Below, in pieces: positions 35,613 to 47,805 of a stretch of 64,000 nucleotides of DNA. The stretch lies in NCBI RefSeq assembly GCF_001874525.1, contig NZ_LKAQ01000004.1:1328895-1392894 (forward strand), in the 5' to 3' direction. The stretch's first letter is position 1, and each line of letters starts with the position of its first letter. The position numbers and the translations under genes were made by a program. The notes beneath the pieces are model-generated. The model was given only the letters and a program-made list of their open reading frames with translations. It had not been told where the DNA came from and ran no database searches. Source of the stretch: Pseudodesulfovibrio hydrargyri. Its GTDB lineage: Bacteria; Desulfobacterota; Desulfovibrionia; Desulfovibrionales; Desulfovibrionaceae.

Positions 35613-36494
35613 TTATCCTTTCAGCGCTTCCACGCCGCCGACAATGTCCATGAGATCGCCAGTGATGGCGGCCTGCCTCGTCTTGTTGTAGAGCAAGGTC
35701 AGGGTGTTCGTCAGTTCGTCGCACGCCTTGGTGGCGTTATCCATGGCCGCCATGCGGGCCGCGTGCTCGGATGCCGAGGTATCCAGCAGGCCGCGGTAGA
35801 CCTGGACCTTGATGAACCGAGGCAGCAGCTCGGCCAGCAGGCCCTCTACGGACGGTTCGTACAAGTAGTCTCCGGCGGATCCGGACTCGCCTTCGCCCGC
35901 GGCATCTTCCTGGGCCGCCATGGGCAGGACCGTCAGGTCGACGGGCGGCTGCTTGGCCATGCTCTGGAATTCGCCGAAGCAGACATGGACCTCGTCGAGG
36001 TCGCCCGCGACATACCCGGCGATGAGCTCGTTGCCGACGCTGGCCGCCAGGGTGAAGTCGAAGTTGGTCATGGCGTCGGCCTCGGCGCGCACGATCTCGA
36101 AGTCGAGCTTGCGGAAGGCGTCGCGCGCCTTCTTGCCGATGCACCACACCTTGACCGCCTTGCCCTCGGCCGCCTTGGCCCGGGCCAGTCGCTTGGCCGT
36201 GTTGATGATATTGATATTGAACGCGCCGCACAGGCCGCGGTCGGAGGTGACGACCATGATACCCACGGTCTTCACTTCCTCACGGACCTCCAGCAGCGGA
36301 TGTACCGATTCGTCGGCACCGGCCGCCAAGTCGCCGAGCATCTCGTAAAACTTGTTCGCATACGGACGGAAGCGTTCGATACGCTCCTGGGCGTTGCGCA
36401 GTTTTGCCGAGGCCACCATGTTCATGGCCTTGGTGATCTGCTTGGTTTTCTTGACGCCAGTGATCTGGTTCTGGACGTCTCTTAACGAAGCCAT
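35613..36494 (-). CDS. atpG: ATP synthase F1 subunit gamma
   Basis: 293 residues. Central rotor shaft: MASLRDVQNQITGVKKTKQITKAM at the N-terminus (split here in reading) and TSDRGLCGAFN in the middle, C-terminal helix ALTLLYNKTRQAAIT. Located between atpA and atpD as in nearly all bacteria. Confidence 0.97.
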   Translation of the reverse strand: MASLRDVQNQITGVKKTKQITKAMNMVASAKLRNAQERIERFRPYANKFYEMLGDLAAGADESVHPLLEVREEVKTVGIMVVTSDRGLCGAFNINIINTAKRLARAKAAEGKAVKVWCIGKKARDAFRKLDFEIVRAEADAMTNFDFTLAASVGNELIAGYVAGDLDEVHVCFGEFQSMAKQPPVDLTVLPMAAQEDAAGEGESGSAGDYLYEPSVEGLLAELLPRFIKVQVYRGLLDTSASEHAARMAAMDNATKACDELTNTLTLLYNKTRQAAITGDLMDIVGGVEALKG

Positions 36495-36510
36495 TCAACT
36501 ACCCCTTAGG

Positions 36511-38571
<2,061 letters not shown>

Positions 38572-38575
<4 letters not shown>

Positions 38576-39159
38576 TTGAGCACCACCTTTGTTAAATAGT
38601 CATCCACGAGCTTGTCGTGATCCGCGGCGCTCAGCTTCTCGGCAACGATCTTCTCGGCGGCGGCCACGACCATGTCGGCCATTTCGGCGCGGATGGTCTC
38701 GACGGCGGCCTGCGCCTCGTTGGAAGCGGTGCGCTTGGCCTGTTCGGTCAGGGCCTCGGCATCATGCTTCGCCTTCTCGATGATGGCGGTCTTGATGGCT
38801 TCGCCCTGGGCCCTGGCGTCGTCCAGGATCTGCTTCTTCTCCTGAGCCATGTTGGCGATGCTCGCCTCGACTTCCTTGAGCTTCTTCTCGGCGTCGATCT
38901 GGCGGCTCTGCAGGTCGTCCAGGTCCTGCTTGATGCCGTCGCGGCGTCCGACGAAGAAGTCCTTGATCTTGGAGCCCGCGGCCCACCAGATGATGCCGAG
39001 GAACAGAGCCAGGTTGATCAGCCGGAAGATGTACCGCTCCAACTGATAGTCCGCCAGGAACCAGCCCTCGAGATGGGGGCCGTGCTCGCTGGCGAAGGCG
39101 ACCGCGGAGATTGCCAGGGCGGTCAGCAGAACCGTAAAAAACAGGTACGTCCGTTTCAA
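38572..39159 (-). CDS. atpF: ATP synthase Fo subunit b
   Basis: 195 residues. N-terminal signal-like segment (MKRTYLFFTVLLTALAISAV) and a membrane helix near LINLALFLGIIWWAAG, then a long charged coiled coil that forms the peripheral stalk. The start is TTG at 39159 with GAGGAGGG eight bases upstream. It sits beside the b' gene; having both is typical of deltaproteobacteria and phototrophs. Confidence 0.93.
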
Positions 39160-39178
39160 AGTGGAAACCCTCCTCTTT

Positions 39179-39601
39179 CTAAGCCTGGCCCAGGATCTTG
39201 CCTGTCGCCTTCTCAGCGTAGTCGTACACGTCCTTGGTCAGCTGCTCCATGGCGGCCTTGACCTCGGACTGGATCTCGGCGCGATTGGCCTTGATCAGGC
39301 TAGAAGCCTCCTTGCCGGCCTCGGCCAGCATGGCCTGTTCCTGGGCCACGCCTTCGTCCTTGGCGGCGTTCCGGATCTCTCCGGCCTCCTTGCGCGCCTG
39401 GGTCAGCTGAGCCTCGTAGTCGGCCACTTTTTTCTCGGCGCTGGAGTTGAAGCCCTCGATCTTCTCCAGCTGGTCGGTCATCAACCCCTTGCGCTTCTTG
39501 ATGATTTCGCGGATCGGACGGATCAGCACGACATTCAGCAAGAAGATCATGACAATGAAGTTCAGACCTTGGATGAAAATGGTTTTGTCAGGTACTACCA
39601 T
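39179..39601 (-). CDS. atpF': ATP synthase Fo subunit b'
   Basis: 140 residues. One membrane helix (about 10-28, FIVMIFLLNVVLI) then a coiled coil with many Ala/Glu/Lys. Second, shorter peripheral stalk subunit, first gene of the cluster. The a and c subunit genes (atpB, atpE) are not in the window, consistent with the split arrangement in Desulfovibrio-type genomes. Promoter at 39649-39677. Confidence 0.9.
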   Translation of the reverse strand: MVVPDKTIFIQGLNFIVMIFLLNVVLIRPIREIIKKRKGLMTDQLEKIEGFNSSAEKKVADYEAQLTQARKEAGEIRNAAKDEGVAQEQAMLAEAGKEASSLIKANRAEIQSEVKAAMEQLTKDVYDYAEKATGKILGQA

Positions 39602-39648
39602 ACCATATGCCCCCGATGAGGTTGTGAATTTTGGCGCAAAGTCACTGC

Positions 39649-39677
39649 GAATTACCCAATTTCGCGGGTTGTGTCAA
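39649..39677 (-). promoter_or_regulatory. predicted promoter for the atp operon
   Basis: A perfect TTGACA -35 (39672-39677), 17-base spacer, TAATTC (39649-39654), 48 bases upstream of atpF'. A small hairpin (TCAAAGGC/GCCTTTGA at 39674-39694) overlaps the -35 and could also attenuate transcription arriving from the bactofilin gene. Confidence 0.5.
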
Positions 39678-39725
39678 AGGCTTTTTGCCTTTGAACCAGC
39701 ACGAATTAGCGGTTTCGCAATCGAT

Positions 39726-40100
39726 CTATGAAGGATCGGAAATCTTTTCCGGCTTTGCGCTTGCGGCGGTGTCCAGGCTGCCCATGACGAGTTGGCCCTC
39801 AAGCACAGCGCCTTCCTCGACGACCAGGACCGGAGTCCTGATATTGCCCTGCAAATTCGCAGTCTTATGCAGGACAACCTTGTTCTTTGCCTCCACTTCA
39901 CCCTTGATCCTGCCGGAGAGCACCAACTGGCCGACCTGGACCTGGCCTTCCACCACGGCATCCTGACCTATGACCAGCGTTCCTTCGGAGACCACCTCGC
40001 CCTGGAAGTTGCCGTCGATGCGCACCGCGCCCTGGAAATGCAACTTGCCGTGATAGTTGGTCCCCGCTCCCAAAAACGCATTGATCTCATCTCTGGCCAT
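39726..40100 (-). CDS. bactofilin
   Basis: 124 residues. Polymer-forming cytoskeletal protein: GKLHFQGAVRIDGNFQGEVVSEGTLV, GDAVVEGQVQVGQLVLSGRIKGE-type repeats of a right-handed beta-helix (quoted in shortened form). Bactofilins organise shape and peptidoglycan enzymes. The ATG at 40100 follows AGGAGCGGG. It sits directly after the rod-shape genes, fitting a shared cell-shape role. Confidence 0.9.
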   Translation of the reverse strand: MARDEINAFLGAGTNYHGKLHFQGAVRIDGNFQGEVVSEGTLVIGQDAVVEGQVQVGQLVLSGRIKGEVEAKNKVVLHKTANLQGNIRTPVLVVEEGAVLEGQLVMGSLDTAASAKPEKISDPS

Positions 40101-40155
40101 GAAAACCCGCTCCTGCGAAACCTGGTTGTGAAAAAAGGGGCTAGCTCCGTTCCGT

Positions 40156-41268
40156 TTACGCCTGCTTGAACAGGAACCGGCGCATGGATACGTTGAGCAC
40201 AAGCCCGACGAGGCAAAAATTCACCAGGGTGGCGCTGCCCCCGTAACTGATGAACGGAAGGGGGATGCCGACCACTGGCATTAGCCCGAGGACCATACCT
40301 GTATTAATCAGGATTTGCCAGAAAAAATAGAAGAACACGCCGGCCGCCAGGTAGGACCCGAACAGGCCGCGCGCGTCCCGGGCTATGACCACCATTTGAT
40401 AAAGAAATACGCAGAATAGGATCAAGAGGACCATGGTTCCGACAAAGCCCCATTCCTCGCCGAAAACGGCCACCGCGAAGTCGGTGTGGCGCTCGGGCAG
40501 AAAGCGCAGCTGGGACTGGGTCCCCTCCAGGAACCCCTTGCCCCAGAACCCGCCCGAACCGATGGCGATTTCCGACTGGATAATGTGGTAGCCCGCGCCC
40601 AGCGGGTCGGTGGTCGGGTCCAGGAAGGTCATGATCCGCTGTTTCTGATAGTCGTGGAGGAAGAACCAGGACAGGGGCAGCAGGCAGGGGATGGCCACCA
40701 GGCAGGTCTTGAAGACCTTTGCGGTCACGCCCCGAAAGAGGATCATGCCGCCCAGGATCATCAGTATGGACAGCCCCGAGCCCAGGTCCGGCTGCTTGAT
40801 GATCAGCCCGGCCAGGATCAGGCCCACGCCGAGCACGTAGGCCAGGCGGATGAAGTTGAGGGGTTCGCGTTCCCTGGACAGAATTCGGGCGCCGACGATG
40901 AGGACGGCGATCTTGGCCAGTTCCGAGGGCTGGAAGTTCATGAACCCGAGGTCGAGCCAGCGGCGCGCCCCGTAGATGGTCTTGCCCGCGAAGAACACGG
41001 CCACCAGCAGGACCACCGTGGTCCAGAACAGGGGCCAGGCCATGGTCTTGAGGTGGCGGTAGTCGAAGAACATGAAGACGAGCATGCCGAACAGCCCCAT
41101 GGCCCCCCAGAGCAGCTGGCGGTGGTAGAAGGGGGCCATGTTCATGCCCTCCTCCAGGCGGGTGCCGCTGGCCGAGTAGAGGTTGAGCACGCCGATGAGG
41201 AAGAGGATCACGGCCAGGCCGAAGAGCGGCCAGTTGATGTACAAGAGCAGCCTGCGATCAATCGGCAT
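40156..41268 (-). CDS. rodA: rod shape-determining protein RodA (SEDS peptidoglycan polymerase)
   Basis: 370 residues, about ten membrane helices. SEDS family transglycosylase that polymerises lipid II with PBP2. Signatures: NFQPSELAKIAVLI, LIIKQPDLGSGLSIL, FLPERHTDFAVAVFGEEWGF and PLPFISYGGSA. The start overlaps the mrdA stop by 11 bases. Confidence 0.96.
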   Translation of the reverse strand: MPIDRRLLLYINWPLFGLAVILFLIGVLNLYSASGTRLEEGMNMAPFYHRQLLWGAMGLFGMLVFMFFDYRHLKTMAWPLFWTTVVLLVAVFFAGKTIYGARRWLDLGFMNFQPSELAKIAVLIVGARILSREREPLNFIRLAYVLGVGLILAGLIIKQPDLGSGLSILMILGGMILFRGVTAKVFKTCLVAIPCLLPLSWFFLHDYQKQRIMTFLDPTTDPLGAGYHIIQSEIAIGSGGFWGKGFLEGTQSQLRFLPERHTDFAVAVFGEEWGFVGTMVLLILFCVFLYQMVVIARDARGLFGSYLAAGVFFYFFWQILINTGMVLGLMPVVGIPLPFISYGGSATLVNFCLVGLVLNVSMRRFLFKQA

Positions 41269-43132
41269 GGCGCTTCTCCTTGTGCTTGAGGGACAGGGCG
41301 CGCACGGCCCGGGCCTTGGCCTTCCGCTCCTCGGGGTTGGGCGTGACCTTGTCCAGGAAGAGGTAGTCGATGACCGCCTTGATGATGGGCCCGGCCCCGG
41401 AGCCGCCGTGCAGGCCGTGTTCCACCAGGCAGGCGATGGCGAAGCGGCGGCCGTCCTTTTCGGCTATGGCCGCCATCCAGGCGTGGTCGCGGAACCTGTA
41501 GGGAATCTGGTCGTCCTTGAGCGCCTTGAGTTCGTCGGTCAGCCGGACCACCTGGGCCGTGCCGGTCTTGCCGCCCACGGTCACGCCCTTGGTGCGGATG
41601 CGGCGGCAGGTGCCGTGCGGGTCCTCCACGGTGTCCACCAGGGCCTGGCGGAGCAGTCCGATCTGGTCGGGGCGCAGGGGGATGTCCGCCTGGACCACGG
41701 TCTTCTCGTCCTTGAGCAGCAGGGGCTTGAGCAGCTTGCCGCCGTTGGCGATGCCCGCGAAGAAGCGGACCACCTGCAACGGCGTGACCAGGGTGAATCC
41801 CTGGCCGATGGCCATGTTCAGGTTGTCGCCGCCCTGCCAGGACTCGCCGAACCGCTTGATCTTCCACTCGCGGGTGGGGATGTTGCCCGCCTTTTCGTGG
41901 GGCAGCCGGATGTCGGTCTTCTCGCCGAAGCCCACGGCCTTGGCGAACTCGCTCATGCGGTCCACGGTGAGTTTTTTGCCGAGTTTGTAAAAATAGACGT
42001 CGCAGGACTCCACCAGGGCGCGGTTCATGTCCACCTTGCCGTGGCCGCCGGCCCGCCAGCAGCGGAACACGCGGCGGCCGAGCTTGACGAATCCGGGACA
42101 GAACACGGTCTCCCGGGGGTCGATCATGCCGTAGCGCAGTCCGGCCCCGGCGACCACGTGCTTGAAGAGCGAGCCCGGCGGGTAGACCGACTGGATGACC
42201 CGGTTCTGCATGGGGTGCAGGGGGTCGTCGCGCAGCTTGGCCCACTGCTTGGAGGTCAGGCCTGAGGAAAAGTCGTTGGAGTCGTAGGACGGGGCCGTGG
42301 CCAGGGCCCAAAGCTGGCCGGTGTCGGCGTCCATGACGGCCACGCCGCCCGCCTCCTCGGAGAGCCAGTCCATGCACAGCTTCTGCAGCCCGAGGTCGAT
42401 GGACAGGGATATCTCGTGCCCGGCCTGGGGGTGCTTGAGGATCCGCTCCTTGAGCCTGCGGCCGTTGACGTCCACCTGGTACTGGGTCAGCCCCTTGATG
42501 CCGCGCATGCGGTCTTCAAGCATGAGTTCTATGCCCTGCTTGCCCACGTAGTCGCCCAGCGCCAGGTTTGGCCGCTTGGACATGTCCTCCTCGTCCGCCT
42601 CGGCCACGTAGCCGAGCACGTGGGCGAACAGGTCGCCGTAGCGGTACAGCCTGCGCGGCCGGAACTGGATCTCCAGGCCGGGCCAGCGCAGCTTGTTGGT
42701 CTCGACCAGGGCCAGCTGGGCAAAGGTAAGGTCCGGGACCACGATGAGCGGCTCGAACGGTTTCACCCGCTTGCGGTTCTTGTTGTACAGGGTCTTGAGC
42801 TCGAAGTAGTCCTTGCCGGTCCAGACCGCGATCTGGTGGACCAGCCGGTCCACGTCCGGGCAGTCCTCGCGGATGATGCCGAGCGCGTAGGCGGGCTCGT
42901 TCACGGCCAGGAGGTCGCCGTTGCGGTCGCGGATGAGCCCGCGCGGCGAGGGGATGGACTCCTGGCGCAGCTGGTTCTCCAGGGCCTGGGCCTGGTACGC
43001 CTCGCCGCGGTGGATCTGCAGGTACCACAGGCGGACGGCGAACAGGCAGAAAAGCCCCAGGATGAGCGCCTGGAGCAGAATCAGGCCCGAGCGCGGGGCC
43101 TGCTGTTCGGATTCGTTATAGAGGTCTGACAT
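41258..43132 (-). CDS. mrdA: penicillin-binding protein 2
   Basis: 624 residues. Elongation transpeptidase. N-terminal membrane helix (about 15-36), a dimerisation domain, then the transpeptidase with active-site Ser321 (PPGSLFKH), SCD motif in VESCDVYFYKLG and KTGTAQVV. Works with RodA and the MreBCD complex. Overlaps mreD by 17 and rodA by 11 bases. Confidence 0.96.
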   Translation of the reverse strand: MSDLYNESEQQAPRSGLILLQALILGLFCLFAVRLWYLQIHRGEAYQAQALENQLRQESIPSPRGLIRDRNGDLLAVNEPAYALGIIREDCPDVDRLVHQIAVWTGKDYFELKTLYNKNRKRVKPFEPLIVVPDLTFAQLALVETNKLRWPGLEIQFRPRRLYRYGDLFAHVLGYVAEADEEDMSKRPNLALGDYVGKQGIELMLEDRMRGIKGLTQYQVDVNGRRLKERILKHPQAGHEISLSIDLGLQKLCMDWLSEEAGGVAVMDADTGQLWALATAPSYDSNDFSSGLTSKQWAKLRDDPLHPMQNRVIQSVYPPGSLFKHVVAGAGLRYGMIDPRETVFCPGFVKLGRRVFRCWRAGGHGKVDMNRALVESCDVYFYKLGKKLTVDRMSEFAKAVGFGEKTDIRLPHEKAGNIPTREWKIKRFGESWQGGDNLNMAIGQGFTLVTPLQVVRFFAGIANGGKLLKPLLLKDEKTVVQADIPLRPDQIGLLRQALVDTVEDPHGTCRRIRTKGVTVGGKTGTAQVVRLTDELKALKDDQIPYRFRDHAWMAAIAEKDGRRFAIACLVEHGLHGGSGAGPIIKAVIDYLFLDKVTPNPEERKAKARAVRALSLKHKEKRHAD

Positions 43133-43601
43133 CGTGTCGCAGCCTCGCGGGGAAGAAGCGGTCCGCCAGGAACCAGATGACCGGGAAGGCGGCGGCCTGG
43201 ATGGCGCCCTGGATCAGGATGGGCCGCATGGGCACGGCCAGGTTGGCCAGGGAGGACAGGCCGAAGACCAGGGCCGGGTGGAGCAGGCCCAGCCACAGGC
43301 CGAGCAGGACCATGAACAGGTAGGAGCGGGCCTCGAAGAGCCAGCGTCCGGCGAAAAAGGCGGCGGCCAGCAGCCCGTACCAGGCCAGGCCGTATCCGAA
43401 GGGCAGGTTGCCCGTGCCCTCGATGAGCAGGATCCAGATCACGGCCAGCACCGCGGTGCGCTGCCCGCTTTCCTCCTGGAGGGAGACGATCAGGGCCGGG
43501 GCGAAGACGTCGATGCCCGGCACGGTCCGCTGGGCCCAGACGCCGAGGACGGTGTAGGCCCCCCACCAGAGTATGGCCAGGGCGCTAGTGGTCGGCGGCA
43601 C
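43116..43601 (-). CDS. mreD: rod shape-determining protein MreD
   Basis: 161 residues, about five membrane helices, the standard weakly conserved MreD. The GTG start at 43601 lies inside the end of mreC, with AAGGAGG ten bases upstream; the 17-base overlap implies coupled translation. Role: membrane partner of MreC in the elongasome. Confidence 0.86.
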   Translation of the reverse strand: MPPTTSALAILWWGAYTVLGVWAQRTVPGIDVFAPALIVSLQEESGQRTAVLAVIWILLIEGTGNLPFGYGLAWYGLLAAAFFAGRWLFEARSYLFMVLLGLWLGLLHPALVFGLSSLANLAVPMRPILIQGAIQAAAFPVIWFLADRFFPARLRHDVRPL

Positions 43602-44490
43602 CGTTCGCGTCCTCCTTCCCGGCTTCGGCCTCGGGCGCGGCCGCGTCGCCGGTCCCGGGCTGCACGGCGGCCTCGGGCTCGCGGCTGAGGAGCAGGACCT
43701 CTTCGAGCCCGGCCACGTCCACCAGGGGTTCGGCCTGGACCGTCAGGAACAGGGAGATGTCGGACCGCCTGATCTTGGTCACCCTGGCCACGGGCAGCCC
43801 CTTGGGGTAGATGCCGGACAGCCCCGAGGAGAGCAGCAGCTCGCCGGGGTCCACGTCCGCGTTCTGGTTGACGTAGCGCAGTTGCAGCGGCTCGCCGTAG
43901 CCCTGGCCCGAGAGCATGCCGGGCGAGCGGTTGTGGGCGCCCATGACCGCGATGCGGGAGTTGGGGTCGGTCAGGAGCAGGACCGTGGAGGTGGCCGCGC
44001 CCGAGCGCAGAATGCGCCCGACCAGCCCCTTGAGGGAGGCCACGGGCATGTCGTCGGTCACGTCGGACGCCTTGCCCTTGTCCACGACCACGGTGTCCAG
44101 CGCGCCCGCCGGGCCCATGCGCTGGCCGATGACCCGGGCCCCGGAAAAGGTCCATTTCTCCGGCGGGAGGAAGTCGAGCAGGGCTTCCAGGCGTGCGGCG
44201 GAGCGGGCCTGCGCGCCCATGATCATGTTGGTCCGCCGCAGTTCGGCGGCCTCGGCCCGCAGCTTGTCGTTGTCCTGCTTCAACCCGACCAGGTAGATGT
44301 AGCGGTGCCAGAAGCCGGAGACCTGCTCCGCCACCCAGATGCCGGGCTTGAGGACGATGCCGGAGATGTCCAGCCCGGTGTGGGACGACAGGGCGTCCAG
44401 GTGTCCGGTGCGCAGGTTCCAGGTAAACAGGGACAGATACACGAAAAGACAGGCCACGATGAGCATGGCGATCTTCTTGAGTCCTCTCAT
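43585..44490 (-). CDS. mreC: rod shape-determining protein MreC
   Basis: 301 residues. N-terminal membrane helix, a coiled coil (about 65-95), and a periplasmic beta-barrel pair with LKGLVGRILRSGAATSTVLLL-type segments and LLSSGLSGIYPKGLPVARV. Scaffold of the elongasome. The tail after about residue 270 is Ala/Glu-rich. 91 bases downstream of mreB. Confidence 0.94.
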   Translation of the reverse strand: MRGLKKIAMLIVACLFVYLSLFTWNLRTGHLDALSSHTGLDISGIVLKPGIWVAEQVSGFWHRYIYLVGLKQDNDKLRAEAAELRRTNMIMGAQARSAARLEALLDFLPPEKWTFSGARVIGQRMGPAGALDTVVVDKGKASDVTDDMPVASLKGLVGRILRSGAATSTVLLLTDPNSRIAVMGAHNRSPGMLSGQGYGEPLQLRYVNQNADVDPGELLLSSGLSGIYPKGLPVARVTKIRRSDISLFLTVQAEPLVDVAGLEEVLLLSREPEAAVQPGTGDAAAPEAEAGKEDANGAADH

Positions 44491-44581
44491 GCGTCCTTCC
44501 CCGCGGACTTATGAAAGCGCACAATTGCGGCTTCGGGCAATCGTGCGCTTTCGGATAGACGGTGTATGGCCATATCGTCCG

Positions 44582-45798
<1,217 letters not shown>

Positions 45799-45805
45799 AA
45801 AAATC

Positions 45806-46786
45806 ATGGTTCGTTTCCATCGGCTGTCCGCCCATCTCCGCCGACGGTTCGGCGAACGGGTCCAGAAGATCCCCCTGGACGCCGGTTTTTCCTGCCCGAA
45901 CCGGGACGGGACCCTGTCGCGCGAGGGGTGCGTGTTCTGCAACCCGCAGGGGTCTGGGTCGGGCATGCTCGGCCGGGGACTATCCATACGGGAACAATGG
46001 GATTTCTGGCGTGACATTCACGTGAAGAAACACGGCCTGTCCCGGTTCACCGCCTATCTCCAATCCTATTCCAACACCCACGGCCCGGCCGCGAAGCTGG
46101 CCGCCGCCCTGGCCGCGCTCGCCGGTCTGCCCGGCCTGACCTGCCTGGCGCTGGGCACCCGGCCCGACTGCCTGGACCGGGAAAAGCTCGATCTGCTCGC
46201 CGAGAGCAGGGAGCGGCTCGGCCTGGCCGAGGTCTATCTGGAACTCGGCCTGCAATCGGCCAACGACGTCACGCTCAAACACATCAACCGGGGCCATACC
46301 GCCGCCGCGTTCGCCGAGGCCGCGCATGCCGCCGCCGAACGCGGCCTGACCGTGGTGGCCCACGTCATGGCCGGGCTGCCCGCGCCGGACGGCCGCGAGG
46401 GGCTTGACGAACTGCTCGACACCGTGGCCTTCGTGGGCGCGCTCCCGGTGGGCGGCATCAAGTTCCACAACGTCTTCGTCTGCCGGGGCACGCGCCTGGC
46501 CCGCTGGTTCGACCAGGGGGGCTACGTTCCGCCCACGCAGGAGGAGTACCTGCACTGGCTGGGCGAGGCGATCATGCGCCTGGATCCGCGCGTTGTCATC
46601 CACCGTCTGAACGGCAACCCGGCCCAGGGCGAACTGGTCGCCCCGGCCTGGGCGGGCAACCTGCGCCGGGTGCACAACGCGGTCATCGGCCATTTCGAAA
46701 GGCACGACATCTGGCAGGGCAAACTGAACGGCGCGGAAGACGGCCCGCCCGAGTGGTTCGGCACAGCCGCCGGGGAGGGGCTATGA
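45806..46786 (+). CDS. radical SAM protein, YhcC/TIGR01212 family
   Basis: 326 residues. Radical SAM enzyme: cluster cysteines in DAGFSCPNRDGTLSREGCVFC, then LALGTRPDCLD, VYLELGLQSAN and VVAHVMAGLPAPDGREG, all diagnostic for the YhcC group (function unsettled, Elp3-like). The ATG at 45806 (MVRFHRLS) matches where family members begin; no ribosome site. The stop overlaps the ogt start (ATGA). Confidence 0.9.
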   Translation: MVRFHRLSAHLRRRFGERVQKIPLDAGFSCPNRDGTLSREGCVFCNPQGSGSGMLGRGLSIREQWDFWRDIHVKKHGLSRFTAYLQSYSNTHGPAAKLAAALAALAGLPGLTCLALGTRPDCLDREKLDLLAESRERLGLAEVYLELGLQSANDVTLKHINRGHTAAAFAEAAHAAAERGLTVVAHVMAGLPAPDGREGLDELLDTVAFVGALPVGGIKFHNVFVCRGTRLARWFDQGGYVPPTQEEYLHWLGEAIMRLDPRVVIHRLNGNPAQGELVAPAWAGNLRRVHNAVIGHFERHDIWQGKLNGAEDGPPEWFGTAAGEGL

Positions 46787-47283
46787 CCACATCCAGCGAA
46801 TGGGTGCGCGGCGGCCGATTCGGCCTGCGTCTGGATTGGCGGGACGGTCTGGTCCGCCATATCGGGACGGCCTGGGCCGAGGACGTGCGCGAGGACGCCC
46901 CCCTGTCCGCAGCCGCCATGGAGCTCAAGGCGGCCCTGCTGCGCTACGAGGCCCGCCAGGCCCCGGACTGGCCGGACCTGCCGTTCGACTTTTCGGGCAT
47001 GAGCGAATTTCAAAAGGCCGCCATCGAGGAATTGCGCCGCATCCCGCCGGGCACCACCCGGACCTACGGCCAGATGGCCGCGCTCCTCGGCCGCCCCAAG
47101 GGCGCGCAGGCCGTGGGCCGGGCCATGGGCGCGAACCCGTTCCCCATCCTCTATCCCTGCCATCGAGTGGTCGGCTCAGGCGGCGCCATGACCGGCTTCT
47201 CCGCCTCGGGCGGCATCGCCATGAAAAAAGCCCTGCTCCGCCTGGAAGGCGCGGAACAGGGCCTGTTGCCCGGTTTGGAATGA
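46783..47283 (+). CDS. ogt: methylated-DNA-[protein]-cysteine S-methyltransferase
   Basis: 166 residues. Suicide DNA repair protein that removes O6-alkyl groups from guanine onto its own cysteine, in PILYPCHRVVGSGG. TRTYGQMAALLGRPKGAQAVG is the DNA-binding helix-turn-helix. A reduced N-terminal domain precedes it. Overlaps the radical SAM stop by 4 bases (ATGA) and so is translationally coupled to it. Confidence 0.93.
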   Translation: MTTSSEWVRGGRFGLRLDWRDGLVRHIGTAWAEDVREDAPLSAAAMELKAALLRYEARQAPDWPDLPFDFSGMSEFQKAAIEELRRIPPGTTRTYGQMAALLGRPKGAQAVGRAMGANPFPILYPCHRVVGSGGAMTGFSASGGIAMKKALLRLEGAEQGLLPGLE

Positions 47284-47300
47284 GTGCCCAGGAGACTGCT

Positions 47301-47585
47301 ATGAACTACGAGTATTTTCCATTGCCAGAGAATGCCGAGTGTCCGTTTTGCTCTACCCCGATTCCGGCCGGGGCAAGCGTCTGCGCCGGTTGCGGTGCCG
47401 TATACGCAGTCAAGCGGCGGGTGAAGGGCATTGCCTTCGGTTTTTTTCTCGTCGGTCTGTATCTGGGCCGTGATCTCGCCTCGGATTGGATGCTCCTTTT
47501 CGCACTGGCAGTAGGTGCATTGGGGGCCTGGGCCGTCAACTGGTCGGACTCGCGCAGGCCCCTCTGGCTGAGAGGCGAGCCCTAG
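47301..47585 (+). CDS. small zinc-ribbon membrane protein
   Basis: 94 residues. Two CxxC pairs (CPFC and CAGC, about 14-34) form a zinc ribbon, followed by two membrane helices (IAFGFFLVGLYLG and LLFALAVGALGAWAV). Function unknown. The ATG at 47301 follows AGGAG, 17 bases after ogt. Its stop shares the CTAG palindrome with the convergent copper chaperone gene. Confidence 0.75.
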   Translation: MNYEYFPLPENAECPFCSTPIPAGASVCAGCGAVYAVKRRVKGIAFGFFLVGLYLGRDLASDWMLLFALAVGALGAWAVNWSDSRRPLWLRGEP

Positions 47586-47779
47586 TCCACGTACTCGAAA
47601 CCGATCTGGTCGATGGCTTCCTTGATGGCCTTCTTGTCGATGGGCGCGGGTTCCTCGAATTTGACGTCGCCGGTCAGGAGGTCGACGGACACGTCCTTGG
47701 CCCCCAGTTTTTCCATGGTCTCGGTCACGGATTTGACGCAGTGCTGGCAGGACATGCCTTTGACTTTTACCGTTGTCAT
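47582..47779 (-). CDS. copZ: copper chaperone (heavy-metal-associated domain)
   Basis: 65 residues, a single HMA domain with the copper-binding GMSCQHCVKSV. CopZ-type chaperones hand Cu(I) to CopA. The ATG at 47779 follows AAGGAG. It is 26 bases downstream of copA, same strand, and probably in its transcript. Confidence 0.9.
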   Translation of the reverse strand: MTTVKVKGMSCQHCVKSVTETMEKLGAKDVSVDLLTGDVKFEEPAPIDKKAIKEAIDQIGFEYVD

Positions 47780-47805
47780 GATGGACTCCTTGTTTATCGG
47801 GTTTA